A stretch of DNA of 64,000 bases from Bacillota bacterium (GCA_021324295.1 JAJPJJ010000126.1:62001-126000); one strand, 5' to 3'. Counted from the first letter of the stretch, positions 25,377 through 34,987 are shown. The notes: generated by a model from the sequence alone, not told the origin. Program-made: numbers and translations.

Positions 25377-27527
25377 TCACGGCGACGCCGCGGGGTGGCC
25401 GTCCCGGTATAGCCAGCGGTACATCGCCGCGGACTGCAACACGGTCTTCACATAGTTGCGGGTCTCCGCGTACGGGATCGTCTCGATGAACACGTCGGGG
25501 TCTGCGCCGGGGCGCTGCGTCTGCCAGCGCCGGACCGCCTCCGGCCCGGCGTTGTACGCGGCGAGCGCGAGGTCCGGGCGCCCGAACCGGCGGAGCTCCC
25601 CGGCGAGCACCACGGTCCCCAGCGTGATATTGGTCGCGGGATCGCTGAGCGCGCGCACATCCGGCGGCGGAAGACCGAGGCCGCGCGCCGCGCCCCTGGC
25701 GGTCCCGGGCATGAGCTGCATCAGCCCGTACGCGCCGGCGGGCGAGAGCGCCTGCGGGTCGAACCGGCTCTCCTCCCGGATCACCGCGGCGACGAGATAC
25801 GGGTCCACGCCGGCGCGCGCGGCCGCCTGCGCGATCGCCGGCCAGTTGGCCTGCGGGTAGAGCGCCTGCCACAGCGCGAGCGGCAGGGCGCGCCCGGCCG
25901 CGGCCCCCGCCTGGTCGCGGGACTGCTCCGCGGTCCGGATCGCGAGGGCGATCTGGTTCTGCTGCGCGTAGCGCTGGCTCAGCAACGCGTCGACCTGCGC
26001 GAGATAGCGCCGCGGCGCGGTCTGGGATGCGACCTCGAGCTCGCGCGTCGCATCGTCGGTCTGCGCCAGGGCGTCCAGTTCCCGGAAGCGGTCGAGCGAG
26101 ACGAGCTCCCCGGGGGGCGGATCCGGGAGGGGCGGCCCCACCCCGACGCGCAGCGGGGCGCCGAGCCGCGCGGCGGCCTGCTGTCCGTAGTAGGTATCGG
26201 GGTACTCCTGGGCGGCCTGCCGGTACGCCTCGGCCGCCAGGTCGGGCCGGCCGAGAGAGGCGGCCGCGCGCGCGGCCCAGTAGAGGCCCGCCGCCGCGGC
26301 GTCGGTGCCGGGGGCCTCCCGCGCCAGGCGCAGCCAGGCCGCGCGCGCGGCCGCGACCTGGCCCTGCTGGTAGTAGATCCACCCGATCTCCCAGCGCGCC
26401 TGGCTGCCCCACCGGCTCGCCGGGAAGCGCTCCGCCGCCTCGCGGTAGAGGGCCAGCGCGGGTCCCAGCGCCCCGCGCTCCTCGCGCGCCGCCGCGACGG
26501 CGTAGAGGCCGCGCGCGGCCAGCGACGACTTCGGGTAGGCCTGCGCGAGCATGCGCGCGAGGCCGAGCGCTTCGGCCTCGCGGCCGCGCAGGAGCGCGAT
26601 CCGCTCCAGGTAGAAGAGCGAGTCGTCGCCGTGGAGCTGCCAGAGATTCACATCGCGCCAGAAGAACCTCACCGCCGCATCGAAGCTGCGGCCCCCGTAG
26701 GCCAGCACGCCGAGCGTGTACAGCGCTCCGTCGGCGACGGTCCACCCGCCGGGCATCGCGAGCACGCGCCGCAGCTCCACGCTCGCGGCGCGCCAGTCCC
26801 CGGCGGCGAGCGCGGCCAGCGCGTGCTGATAGAGCGCCTCCGGCGGCGTGGCATCCGGCGGCAGCGCGTGGGCCGCGGCGAGCTGCGCGAGCCGGGCGCG
26901 GGCCGGCCCGACGTAGGGGCCGTTCTGGGGCGCCCAGGGGACGCGCCGGTAGGCCTGGGCCGCCTCCGCCCACCGGCCCTGCTGCTCCAGCGCCTGCCCC
27001 ATATCGAACCACGCCTGCGCCGCGTGCCGGCCTTGGCCGTACTCCTCCAAGTAGCGGTGGAACGCGTCCGGGGCCTCCGGCGCGCCGGCACGCCAGAGGC
27101 TCTCCGCCCCCCAGAACAGCGCGAGGCCCCGCAGCGCCGTCTGGGGAAACCGCGCCACGACACCCTGGAACACCTCGGCGGCGCGGCCGAACTCGTTCAT
27201 GCCGTAGAGGGCGACCGCCTGGTAGTAGGCGGCGTGGTCGGCCAGGACCGGCAGCCCCTCCGCCGCCTGGCCGAACGCGGCCGCGGCCTCCGCAAACCGT
27301 TTCTGCCGGAGGTCCACGACGCCCAGGAGGTAGGCCGCCCGGCTCCCCGCGGGGCTCGTATCCTGCTGGAGCGTCTCGAGCAGGCCGCGCGCAGCGTCCA
27401 GGTCCCCGTGGCGGTAGGCGTCCACCGCCGCGGAGAGCCGATCCTGGGCCGCCATGAGCGCCCCGGGCATCGTGCCCGCGAGGACAAACGCGAGCAGCGC
27501 CGCGGCGAGAAAGAGCCTCATCGGCAT
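25377..27527 (-). CDS. slt: Soluble lytic transglycosylase (Slt70-like) with TPR-like superhelix
   Basis: Exported peptidoglycan lytic enzyme, 716 residues. Signal peptide at residues 4-26 (RLFLAAALLAFVLAGTMPGA). Residues 30-500 are alpha-helical TPR-like repeats (repeated AAQAY/AAEAYR segments), as in the Slt70 doughnut. The catalytic SLT domain is C-terminal: IREESRFDPQALS contains the catalytic glutamate, followed by GAYGLMQLMPGTA and AAYNAGPEAVRRW. It releases 1,6-anhydromuropeptides, precisely what AnmK and MurQ recycle. It starts 7 bases after livF, so may be cotranscribed with the Liv operon. The second ATG (27521) is an alternative start. Confidence 0.95.
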   Translation of the reverse strand: MPMRLFLAAALLAFVLAGTMPGALMAAQDRLSAAVDAYRHGDLDAARGLLETLQQDTSPAGSRAAYLLGVVDLRQKRFAEAAAAFGQAAEGLPVLADHAAYYQAVALYGMNEFGRAAEVFQGVVARFPQTALRGLALFWGAESLWRAGAPEAPDAFHRYLEEYGQGRHAAQAWFDMGQALEQQGRWAEAAQAYRRVPWAPQNGPYVGPARARLAQLAAAHALPPDATPPEALYQHALAALAAGDWRAASVELRRVLAMPGGWTVADGALYTLGVLAYGGRSFDAAVRFFWRDVNLWQLHGDDSLFYLERIALLRGREAEALGLARMLAQAYPKSSLAARGLYAVAAAREERGALGPALALYREAAERFPASRWGSQARWEIGWIYYQQGQVAAARAAWLRLAREAPGTDAAAAGLYWAARAAASLGRPDLAAEAYRQAAQEYPDTYYGQQAAARLGAPLRVGVGPPLPDPPPGELVSLDRFRELDALAQTDDATRELEVASQTAPRRYLAQVDALLSQRYAQQNQIALAIRTAEQSRDQAGAAAGRALPLALWQALYPQANWPAIAQAAARAGVDPYLVAAVIREESRFDPQALSPAGAYGLMQLMPGTARGAARGLGLPPPDVRALSDPATNITLGTVVLAGELRRFGRPDLALAAYNAGPEAVRRWQTQRPGADPDVFIETIPYAETRNYVKTVLQSAAMYRWLYRDGHPAASP

Positions 27528-27534
27528 CGCACGC

Positions 27535-28239
27535 CTACATCCCCAGATACGCGGTGCGGACGCTCGGGTTCCGCAGCAGGTCGGCGCTCGACCCGGCGAG
27601 CGCGATCCGGCCGGTCTCGAGCACGTACCCGCGGTCGGCGATCGCGAGGGCCCGATGGAGGTTCTGCTCCACGAGGAGCACGGCCGTCTCGCTTCCCCGG
27701 ATCCGCTCGATCACATCGAAGATGCGCGACGCTACCTTGGGCGCCAGGCCCAGCGAGGGCTCGTCCAGGATCAGCAGCCGCGGCCGCAGCATGAGCGCGC
27801 GGCCGATCGCGAGCATCTGCTGCTCCCCGCCGGAGAGCGTCCCCGCCGGCTGCCGGCGCCGCTCGGCCAGGATCGGAAACAGCGCGAGCACGCGCTCGAG
27901 GCTCTCCCGCCGGTGCGCGCGGGCTGCGGGGATATACGCGCCGAGCTCCAGGTTCTCCTTGACGGTGAGCGCCCGGAGCACGCCGCGCCCGTCCGGGACG
28001 TGGGCGATCCCGAGCGCCGGCAGACGGTGAGGAGGCTCCGCCAGCAGGTCGCGCCCGTCCCAGCGGATGCCGCCAGCCCGCACAGGGTGCAGCCGCGAGA
28101 TGGCGCGGAGCAGCGTCGTCTTCCCGGCCCCGTTGGCGCCGAGGAGGGCGACCGTCTCCCCGTCCGCCACGCGGAGGGTGATCCCGTGGAGCACGTCCAG
28201 GTCTCCGTACCCGGCGTGCAGGTCCTCGATCTCAAGCAC
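27535..28239 (-). CDS. livF: Branched-chain amino acid-type ABC transporter ATP-binding protein LivF
   Basis: Cytoplasmic ATPase of 234 residues. Walker A ALLGANGAGKTTLLRAI, the LivF-typical GIAHVPDGRGVLRALTV, signature TLSGGEQQMLAIGRAL, Walker B LLILDEPSLGLAPK and VLLVEQNLHRAL. GTG at 28239 overlaps livG by 8 bases and gives the standard LivF length; a longer in-frame extension lacks family similarity. Works with LivG on the LivH/LivM channel. The substrate may be branched-chain amino acids, short amides or urea. Confidence 0.95.
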   Translation of the reverse strand: MLEIEDLHAGYGDLDVLHGITLRVADGETVALLGANGAGKTTLLRAISRLHPVRAGGIRWDGRDLLAEPPHRLPALGIAHVPDGRGVLRALTVKENLELGAYIPAARAHRRESLERVLALFPILAERRRQPAGTLSGGEQQMLAIGRALMLRPRLLILDEPSLGLAPKVASRIFDVIERIRGSETAVLLVEQNLHRALAIADRGYVLETGRIALAGSSADLLRNPSVRTAYLGM

Positions 28240-28951
28240 CGGCGGTCCCCAGGTACGCCTCGACGACCCGCGGATCGGCCAGCACCTCCGCCGGCGGACC
28301 CTCGGCGACCCGCTCACCGTGGTCGAGGACGACGACGCGGGGACAGAGCGTCACCACGGTCTTCATGACGTGCTCGATGTACACGATCGCGATCCCCAGC
28401 GCGTTGAGCCGGCGGACCAGCGCCACGCCGTCGGCCTGCTCGGAGGGGTTGAGCCCGGCCATCACCTCGTCCAGGAACAGGACGCGGGGCCGGAGCGCCA
28501 GCGCGCGGGCCAGGTCGAGGCGCTTGCGGCGCTCGCTCGGGAGCGCGGACGCGGGAAGGCCGGAGGAGCCGGCGAGCCCGACGAGCGCCAGCACCTCCTC
28601 CGCCGCGCGCAACGCGTCGGCGACCCGGGGCGCGTGCAGGAGCGCCCCCACGGCGACGTTCTCGAGCGCGGTCATGTGCAGAAACGGTCGCGGGGATTGG
28701 AACGTGCGGGCCAGCCCGGCGCGGGCCGCGCTCGGCGCCGGAAGCCCCGTGACGTCCCGGCCCCCGAGGCGCACCCGGCCGGCATCGGGCCGCTCCATCC
28801 CGGTCACCGTGTTCACCAGCGTGGTCTTGCCCGAGCCGTTGGGACCGATGAGCCCCACGATCTCGCCCTCGTCCACCGAGAAGCTGACCTCTCGCAGGGC
28901 ACGGACGCCGCCGAACGACTTCGAGAGGCCCGTGAGCTCAAGCAGCGCCAC
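28232..28951 (-). CDS. livG: Branched-chain amino acid-type ABC transporter ATP-binding protein LivG
   Basis: Cytoplasmic ATPase of 239 residues. Walker A LIGPNGSGKTTLVNTVTG, ARTFQSPRPFLHMTALENV, a slightly divergent signature region (LPSERRKRLDLARAL, in place of LSYGQQR), Walker B VLFLDEVMAGLN and IVYIEHVMKTV. The C-terminal AYLGT end is typical of LivG. It overlaps livM by 14 bases. The altered signature is within the range seen in this family. Confidence 0.94.
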   Translation of the reverse strand: MALLELTGLSKSFGGVRALREVSFSVDEGEIVGLIGPNGSGKTTLVNTVTGMERPDAGRVRLGGRDVTGLPAPSAARAGLARTFQSPRPFLHMTALENVAVGALLHAPRVADALRAAEEVLALVGLAGSSGLPASALPSERRKRLDLARALALRPRVLFLDEVMAGLNPSEQADGVALVRRLNALGIAIVYIEHVMKTVVTLCPRVVVLDHGERVAEGPPAEVLADPRVVEAYLGTAGA

Positions 28952-29984
28952 GGCGCTCCCCCCGCCTGCCCGTCGGCCGAGACCAGAGCGCCGCGAGCCC
29001 GGCCGGCCGGAGGAGCACCGTGACCATGAGCAGGAGGCCGTACAGCGCCGTGCTCGCCCCTCCGCGGGAGCCGAGGGCCGCGTTGGTGATCTGCGTCAGC
29101 GCGACGATCATCCCGGCGCCGACGATGGGCCCGGCGAGCGTGCCCACGCCGCCGATGATCGCCATGATCGCGATCTCGATGGACAGCCCGAGCGAAGCGG
29201 TGCTGTCGGGGTTGATGAAGCCGATGTCGAACGCGTACACGGTGCCCCCGAGCGCCGTCAGCGCAGCGCTCGCCACGAGCGCGGCCAGCTTCACATCCCT
29301 GGAGACGACGCCGAGCGATTCCGCGGCATCCTGGTCGTCGCGGATGGCCCGCAGGTAGTAGCCGATGCGCGAGCGCCGCATTCGCGCCGTGACCGCGAGG
29401 GTCACCACCACGAGACCCAGCGCGATCACGTAGAACGGCGCCTCGGACCGGAACATCAGGTCGAGCGGACGCTCGCCGGTGAACGGGATCGCGAGGCCGT
29501 TGTCGCCCTGCGTGAGGCTGCGGAAGTGGAGCAGCAGCGCGCGCACGATCTCCGCGAATGCGATCGTCGCCATCGCAAAGAAGACGCCCCGCAACCGGAA
29601 CACGATGGACCCGATGCCGACCGCGACCGCGGCCGCGAGCGCCGCCCCCAGGACGCCGCCCGCGATCGGCGAGAGGCCCCACCTCTGGAGCAGCAGGACC
29701 GGCGTGTACGCCCCCAGCGCAAAGAACGCGGCGTGACCCAGCGAAAGCTGGCCGGCGTACCCGCCGATCAGATCCCACGCGAGCGCCAGCGCCGCGAACA
29801 GGTAGAACGTCACCCACAGGTGCATCACGTAGCGGTCGGAGAGCCAGAACGGCACCAGCAGGAGGGCCGCGAGCGCGGCGGCCGCCCACAGCCCGCGCCG
29901 CCGCGCCATCCGGGAGGCCCGGGGACCCGCGGGCGCCAGGCCTTCCGCCGGGTGGGCCAGCGGCGGCGACTCGCCCGGCGTCAC
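28938..29984 (-). CDS. livM: Branched-chain amino acid-type ABC transporter permease LivM
   Basis: Inner-membrane permease, 348 residues from the GTG at 29984 that overlaps the livH stop (GTGA) and has GGGAAGGG about 9 bases upstream; an internal ATG at 29909 has no ribosome binding site. About nine hydrophobic helices are visible. Family marks are NLIGGYAGQLSLG-like (here DLIGGYAGQLSLGHAAFFAL), GVFFAMATIAFAEIVR, RIGYYLRAIRDDQDAAESLG and IGGVGTLAGPIVGA. Partner of LivH. Confidence 0.95.
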   Translation of the reverse strand: MTPGESPPLAHPAEGLAPAGPRASRMARRRGLWAAAALAALLLVPFWLSDRYVMHLWVTFYLFAALALAWDLIGGYAGQLSLGHAAFFALGAYTPVLLLQRWGLSPIAGGVLGAALAAAVAVGIGSIVFRLRGVFFAMATIAFAEIVRALLLHFRSLTQGDNGLAIPFTGERPLDLMFRSEAPFYVIALGLVVVTLAVTARMRRSRIGYYLRAIRDDQDAAESLGVVSRDVKLAALVASAALTALGGTVYAFDIGFINPDSTASLGLSIEIAIMAIIGGVGTLAGPIVGAGMIVALTQITNAALGSRGGASTALYGLLLMVTVLLRPAGLAALWSRPTGRRGERRGAA

Positions 29985-30847
29985 ACCCGGCCCTTCCCCA
30001 AGAGGCCCTGTGGCCGGACGAGCAGGATGAGCAGGAAGATGAGAAACGTCGCCAGCGGGGCCAGGTCGAGCGCGACGTACGTGGCGATCAGCGCCTCGGT
30101 GACGCCGATGATCATCCCCCCGATCATCGCGCCGACGATGTCCCCCATCCCGCCGAGCACCACGACGACGAACGCCGTCAGCGCGAACAGCGTCCCCACG
30201 GTGGGGAAGGTCGCCAGCACCGGCGCCATGAGCGCGCCGGCGACGCCCACGAGGCCGGTCCCGATCCCGAACGCGAGCCGGTAGATCCGCCCGGTGTCGA
30301 TGCCCAGCAGGAGCGCGACCTCGCGGTTCTCCGCGGCCGCGCGCATCGCCCGGCCGAGGTCCGTGCGGACGAGGAGCACGTAGAGCCCCGCGGCCAGCAC
30401 CACCGCCACGCCGAACGCGACGAGGCGAGCGACCGAGAGGTAGACCGGTCCCACGGCGACGCTGGCGCTCGCGAGCGGCGTGGGGATCGTCCGGTAGTCC
30501 GCGCCCCACACGAACAGCGCGGCGCCCTGCAGGAAGGCGGAGAGGCCGACCGTGAGGAGGATCTGGGCCTCGTCGGTCCTGCCGAGCACGCGGTCGATGA
30601 GCGCCCGCTGCACGAGCAACCCGACGCCGAACATCAGGACGCCGACGGGCACGAGCAGGACGTACGGGTGCAGGCCGGAGGCCCGCCCAAGCCAGTACGT
30701 GGCGAACATCCCCAGCATCAGGAACTCGCCGTGGGCGAAGTTGACGATCCGCATCACCCCGAAGATCAGGGTGAGGCCCGCGCTGACGAGGCCGTAGACG
30801 CCGCCCAGGAGGAGCCCGTTGGTCGCCGCCTGGAGGAAGATCGCCAT
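29981..30847 (-). CDS. livH: Branched-chain amino acid-type ABC transporter permease LivH
   Basis: Inner-membrane permease, 288 residues. FLQAATNGLLLGGVYGLVSA begins the first helix; GLTLIFGVMRIVNFAHGEF is the LivH hallmark, followed by GRAMRAAAENREVALLLGID and VVVLGGMGDIVGAMIGG. Lies 66 bases downstream of the livK-like gene on the minus strand, forming a full livK-H-M-G-F set. Confidence 0.96.
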   Translation of the reverse strand: MAIFLQAATNGLLLGGVYGLVSAGLTLIFGVMRIVNFAHGEFLMLGMFATYWLGRASGLHPYVLLVPVGVLMFGVGLLVQRALIDRVLGRTDEAQILLTVGLSAFLQGAALFVWGADYRTIPTPLASASVAVGPVYLSVARLVAFGVAVVLAAGLYVLLVRTDLGRAMRAAAENREVALLLGIDTGRIYRLAFGIGTGLVGVAGALMAPVLATFPTVGTLFALTAFVVVVLGGMGDIVGAMIGGMIIGVTEALIATYVALDLAPLATFLIFLLILLVRPQGLLGKGRV

Positions 30848-30913
30848 CCGCGGAGCACGCGGGCGATGCGGCGGCCTCTGGCCGCCGCATCGCCGATGCC
30901 GGTCTCTGGCGCG

Positions 30914-32131
30914 CTACCTCGGGACCTCGACTTTCTGGCTCGCGTCCGTCGGCGGGTACACCGTGTGCGGCGCCCCGCCTGCCCACTGGACCATGACGGG
31001 GTGCGCGTAGATATTCTGTCCCTGCTCGTTGAACTTCACGTGCCCGGGCTGCATCAGCGTCATCGGGCCGTGCGTGAAGTCGAGCGCGTGCAGCGCATCC
31101 TTGATCTTCGTCCCATCGGCGCTCCCGGCCTTGTTCATCGCCTCCACGACCGCCCACACCTCCGCGTAGGCCATCCCGGCGTGCTCCGGCATGAAGGTCC
31201 CGTACTTCTGCTGGTACCGGGTCACGATGGCCCACAGGTCGGGCCGGAGGCGGATGTGCTTGCTGTCCCAGTTCCAGGACGCGACGCTCGTGAGCCCGTT
31301 CATCTTGTCGCCCATGTCCTTGCCCATCGCGGGCCAGATGAACCCCGCGCCGCCGCCGATGATGAGCGGCTTGACGTGCTGGACCGCCATCGTGTTGATG
31401 ATCAGCTCCGCGTCGGTCGTGTAGCCGACCGGAAACAGCACCTGCGCGTTCGCCTTGCGGATGTCGGTCACGAGGGAGGACGCGTCGGTGAGCCCGTGCG
31501 GGTAGGACTCGAACAGGGTGAGCTCGATGCCGGCGTTCTTGGCGAGCGCCTTGATCGGCTCGGCGGTGCTCGTCCCGTACGCCGAGTTCTCGTAGACGAC
31601 CGCCGCGCGGCTGAGCCCGAGGTGGTACACGCTGTTGAGGGCCTTGAAGAACTCGACCTGCGTCTCGCCGAACTGGGTGCCGGTCGGCGCGATGCGGAAG
31701 GTATAGTGGTAGCCCGAAGTCGTCGTCTGCGGCGCGATGTTGTGGACGAGGAACGGGATCTGCGCCCGCTCGAACACGGACTGGACCGGGATCGTAAGCG
31801 GGCTGATGCCCATCCCCACGGCCGCGACGACCTTCGTCGTGCTGACGAGGCGCTGGGCGGCCGCCACGTCGGTCGCCGGCTCGCTCGTGCTGTCCACCGT
31901 CACCAGCCGGAGCCGGGCACCCCCGAGCGCCCGCACGCCGCCCGCGGCGTTGACATCCGCCACGGCCATCTCCACGGCGTTCCTGTTGAAGACACCGACG
32001 TCTGCCTGCGAGCCGGTCAGCGGAGCAAACAGGGCGAGCGCCACCTCCCCTGCCGCCTGCGCGGCCCTGGCCGGGAACGCCCACGCCGCCAAGGCGACCA
32101 CGGCCGCCGCTGCGATCCACCGACGGGTCAT
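30914..32131 (-). CDS. livK: Branched-chain amino acid-type ABC transporter substrate-binding protein LivK
   Basis: Exported binding protein, 405 residues. AGGAGG lies 7 bases before the ATG at 32131. Signal peptide residues 1-26 (RRWIAAAAVVALAAWAFPARA). The mature protein starts EVALALFAPLTGSQADVG, continues with VEMAVADVNAAGG and AVVYENSAYGTSTAEPIK, and has the second-lobe segment YAEVWAVVEAMNKAG, all type I periplasmic-binding features. Divergence in the ligand pocket prevents naming the amino acid or amide bound. Confidence 0.95.
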   Translation of the reverse strand: MTRRWIAAAAVVALAAWAFPARAAQAAGEVALALFAPLTGSQADVGVFNRNAVEMAVADVNAAGGVRALGGARLRLVTVDSTSEPATDVAAAQRLVSTTKVVAAVGMGISPLTIPVQSVFERAQIPFLVHNIAPQTTTSGYHYTFRIAPTGTQFGETQVEFFKALNSVYHLGLSRAAVVYENSAYGTSTAEPIKALAKNAGIELTLFESYPHGLTDASSLVTDIRKANAQVLFPVGYTTDAELIINTMAVQHVKPLIIGGGAGFIWPAMGKDMGDKMNGLTSVASWNWDSKHIRLRPDLWAIVTRYQQKYGTFMPEHAGMAYAEVWAVVEAMNKAGSADGTKIKDALHALDFTHGPMTLMQPGHVKFNEQGQNIYAHPVMVQWAGGAPHTVYPPTDASQKVEVPR

Positions 32132-32287
32132 GCTGCCACCTCCTGCACGCGTCCAAGGATGTGCAGAGGCTTCGACGGGGTCCCGGACCGCCCCTCCGGG
32201 TGGGCCGCTGCGCCGTCCGGCGGCCGGGCGCGGGGCGGGCCTTGCGCCCGTCGAGCTGTCGCTGGCCTGCCGGGAGACCACGCGAGG

Positions 32288-34552
32288 TTACTTTGTCCCG
32301 CTCGTGTAGATCGCCCGGAAATTGCTGAGGTAGATCACGCCGCTGGGGGTCCGAGAGGGATCGGTCTCCACGACGTAGAGCGAAAGCCACGTGATCGGGT
32401 AGGCGAGCCCCTGCGGAAGCATCGCGGTGACCGCGCGCCACCCCTGCCAGTCGACGTGGCGGGCCAGCGTCACCGTTCCGCGATCCCCGGTCGCCTCCGC
32501 GTAGACGCCCCGCAGCCAGACGCCGCTCCCGTCGCCGTAGACCCAGAGCACGATGCCGGCCGGCGTCCCAGGCAGCGGAAGGTTGGTCATCAGGTACGCG
32601 GCCCGCGTCTTCGTCCCGTCGAGGTGGTACTCCAGCCGCGCGGACGGATGGCCCTGGGCGCCGGGCGCCGGCACGCGCTGCAGCGTGCCCGTGACCGTGT
32701 CGGGGTAGCCCCGAAACGACCAGTCGCCGCTGTCGAAGCCGAGGATGTCGCGGACGATGCTCCCGCCGCCCCGGCCGCCCGGGATATCGAGGCGTCGCGC
32801 CGGGGTGCCGGCCGCGGGTGTCACCGCGACCTGCGCGCGGGCGACCGCGCCGCCCACGCGCGCGGTGACGGTCCCGGCGCCGGAGGTCGCCCCCGGGGTA
32901 AACTCGCCTGCCGGCGATACCGTGCCGAGCCATGGCGGCTCCACGGTCCACGCGGCATCGGGGGGAAGCACGACCGGCCGCCCCGCGGCGTCCTCCCCGC
33001 GCAGGGTGAACCGCGTGCTGGCCCCCGGGGCGACGCTGGTCGCGGCCGGGGTCACGACGAGGCGGGCGAGCTGGGCCACGACGGAGAGGCTGACCGTCCC
33101 CGTCGCCTCCCCGCTCTGCACGGTGAGGGTCCCGGAGCCCGCGGACGCCCCGGCCGTGACCACGCCGTCCGCGCCGACCGTCACGAGGCCCGGAGGGCCG
33201 GTCACCCGCAGCGGATCGACGAGCGGCACCGGGTTCCCCTGCGCGTCGACCCCGATCGCCGCGAGCGGCACGCGCGCGCCGGCGAGCACCTCGACGGGCT
33301 GGCCGCCGTTCACGAGGATGCGCGTGGGCGGGCCGGGCGTCGCCGTGGTGGAGATCAGGAGGGCGTCGGCGACCGGCCGCTCCTTGCCGTCCGACGGCGA
33401 GTTGACGACCGCGGGCGCCGGCTGGCCGGGCAGCCGCACCACCATCGTCGCCGATCCGCCGCTATCGAATGCCATCGCCTGGTAGGCCCCGAGCCGCTGC
33501 ATATACTGCGCGAGCTGCGGCCGCGTCAGCCCGATGCTCAACGCGGGCTGGCGGCCGTCCACCTCCACGAACGTCAGGCTCTGGCCGTCCGGCCCGATGC
33601 CGACCGCGATCACAGGGTACCGCTGGTTTCGCTCCTTGGGAGCCGGCGCGTCCGGATCTTCCACGACCTGCCCGTTCTGCACGAGCACCGGCCCACCGCC
33701 GATCGCGATCCGCGCATCGTGCCAGTCGGGGTCGGTCGTCAGGTTGACCTGGACGGGCGCCCCGGCGGTCATCTTGGCCTGCAGCCAGTCCGCCCCTGCC
33801 CCCCTCCCCACGAGGATGATCTCGTCCTGCGGGAACGGGACGTAGAACGCCTGCTGGGGCCAGAGCTGCTTGACGAAGTAGCGGCCGCCCTCGCCGGCCG
33901 GGGTCAGCTCCACGACGACCTGGCGCGTCCCGGGGTCCGGTGGGGGGGCGCCGTATCCGCGGATGTTGGAGATCGCCACGATCCCGCCGGCGCTGAGGCC
34001 GCTGTTGTATCCGTCGAGCGGGTGCGCCTCGCCCGTCTCGACCAGCGCGACCGAGCCTGTCCACCGATACCGGATGATGCGCGCGAGGCCGTCGCGGCCC
34101 ACGACGAGCGCCACCCACCGCCACGGGCTCCGCAGGAGCTGCCCGTCCTTGACGACGATGTTGAGCGGAATGCCGGACTGGTGGATGTCGAAGTAGTCCG
34201 CGTTCACCCCCGCGATCGCGCCGCTGCGCATCACCATCGACGATACCGGTTCGTCGTCGCTCATCAGCCGGTCACGCGCGAGCCCGACGCTGAGCTGCAC
34301 CGTGGGGTTGCGCAGGTCGACGCGGAGCTGGTGGATGTCGAGCGGTCCGTCCGACGTCGTCAGGGTGATGTGCCGGTACTCGATGCCCGCGGCCACGGGC
34401 AGCGTGAGGCCCGCGGAGGCGAGGATCTGCGGCCAGACCTCCGGCCCGGAGGCGCCGAGCGCGGCGGGGCCGGCGGCGAGGAGGAGCGCGATCCCCAAGG
34501 AGAGCGCGCCCGCGCGGCGGCGATGGTGCGGCGTCTGCTGGAGGATGGGCAT
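32288..34552 (-). CDS. Secreted phosphodiester glycosidase (NAGPA-domain) protein with Ig-like and C-terminal beta domains
   Basis: A 754-residue exported protein. The signal sequence covers about residues 14-33. The NAGPA domain spans about 60-400: GVNADYFDIHQSG (115-127) and AFDSGGSATMVVRLPG (about 374-390) are its active-site-like motifs. Residues about 410-590 hold two bacterial Ig-like repeats (each ending in a GVVTAGASAGSGTLTV-type strand). The last 150 residues look like a carbohydrate-binding beta-sandwich (VRDILGFDSGDWSF, LWVYGDGSG). It may trim phosphodiester-linked sugars on envelope polymers; substrate unknown. Monocistronic. Confidence 0.88.
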   Translation of the reverse strand: MPILQQTPHHRRRAGALSLGIALLLAAGPAALGASGPEVWPQILASAGLTLPVAAGIEYRHITLTTSDGPLDIHQLRVDLRNPTVQLSVGLARDRLMSDDEPVSSMVMRSGAIAGVNADYFDIHQSGIPLNIVVKDGQLLRSPWRWVALVVGRDGLARIIRYRWTGSVALVETGEAHPLDGYNSGLSAGGIVAISNIRGYGAPPPDPGTRQVVVELTPAGEGGRYFVKQLWPQQAFYVPFPQDEIILVGRGAGADWLQAKMTAGAPVQVNLTTDPDWHDARIAIGGGPVLVQNGQVVEDPDAPAPKERNQRYPVIAVGIGPDGQSLTFVEVDGRQPALSIGLTRPQLAQYMQRLGAYQAMAFDSGGSATMVVRLPGQPAPAVVNSPSDGKERPVADALLISTTATPGPPTRILVNGGQPVEVLAGARVPLAAIGVDAQGNPVPLVDPLRVTGPPGLVTVGADGVVTAGASAGSGTLTVQSGEATGTVSLSVVAQLARLVVTPAATSVAPGASTRFTLRGEDAAGRPVVLPPDAAWTVEPPWLGTVSPAGEFTPGATSGAGTVTARVGGAVARAQVAVTPAAGTPARRLDIPGGRGGGSIVRDILGFDSGDWSFRGYPDTVTGTLQRVPAPGAQGHPSARLEYHLDGTKTRAAYLMTNLPLPGTPAGIVLWVYGDGSGVWLRGVYAEATGDRGTVTLARHVDWQGWRAVTAMLPQGLAYPITWLSLYVVETDPSRTPSGVIYLSNFRAIYTSGTK

Positions 34553-34987
34553 CCCGTCGTTCAGCGCTGCGATTCTGGCCCCATGGTCACGCAGCGTGGC
34601 AGTTTCTGCGCAGCCGAGGCGTCATCCTTCCCGAGAGGGGAACGCCTGGACGGCGCATCCTCTCCCTTCCCCTGGCCGCCGGTGGTGACGCGGCCCGGGA
34701 GGCGCCGCCTCCGAGGACGTGCCGTCCGGGCGGCCACACCGGCACGGGCGGGCGCAGGGTCCCCCGGGAGCGGACGTGCGAATCCCTCCCTCGAGTGGGA
34801 GCGACGGACAGAACCCGTGCGCCCTCCGCGCTCGCACGATGCCCGGGGAGCACGCCCTCTTCGTTCCGCTGGGCGCGGCATCGAGGCGCGTGCCGGGTAA
34901 GTCGGCCCGCGCCCGCAGGGGCCCCTCGCCGAGGGCGTGCTCCCTCGGCGACGGGAGGGTGAGGGTAAGGTGCCCGGCCCGGGCGAC
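34553..34987. other. Intergenic region, 435 bases, rich in inverted repeats
   Basis: Separates the DUF4340 gene (ends 34988) from the phosphodiester glycosidase start, both minus strand. Short open frames exist on both strands but none has a ribosome binding site or family similarity. A perfect 13-base inverted repeat pairs GGAGCACGCCCTC (34847-34859) with GAGGGCGTGCTCC (34931-34943), with the neighbouring G/C adding one more pair. It may act as terminator for the upstream operon, as a structured RNA, or be a repeat element. Confidence 0.6.

Noticed and set aside
29558..34900. 1780-codon open frame on the plus strand
   Set aside because: It runs antisense through the Liv operon and the phosphodiester glycosidase gene. 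The translation is Arg/Pro/Gly/Ala-rich low-complexity sequence, the usual shadow of high-GC genes.
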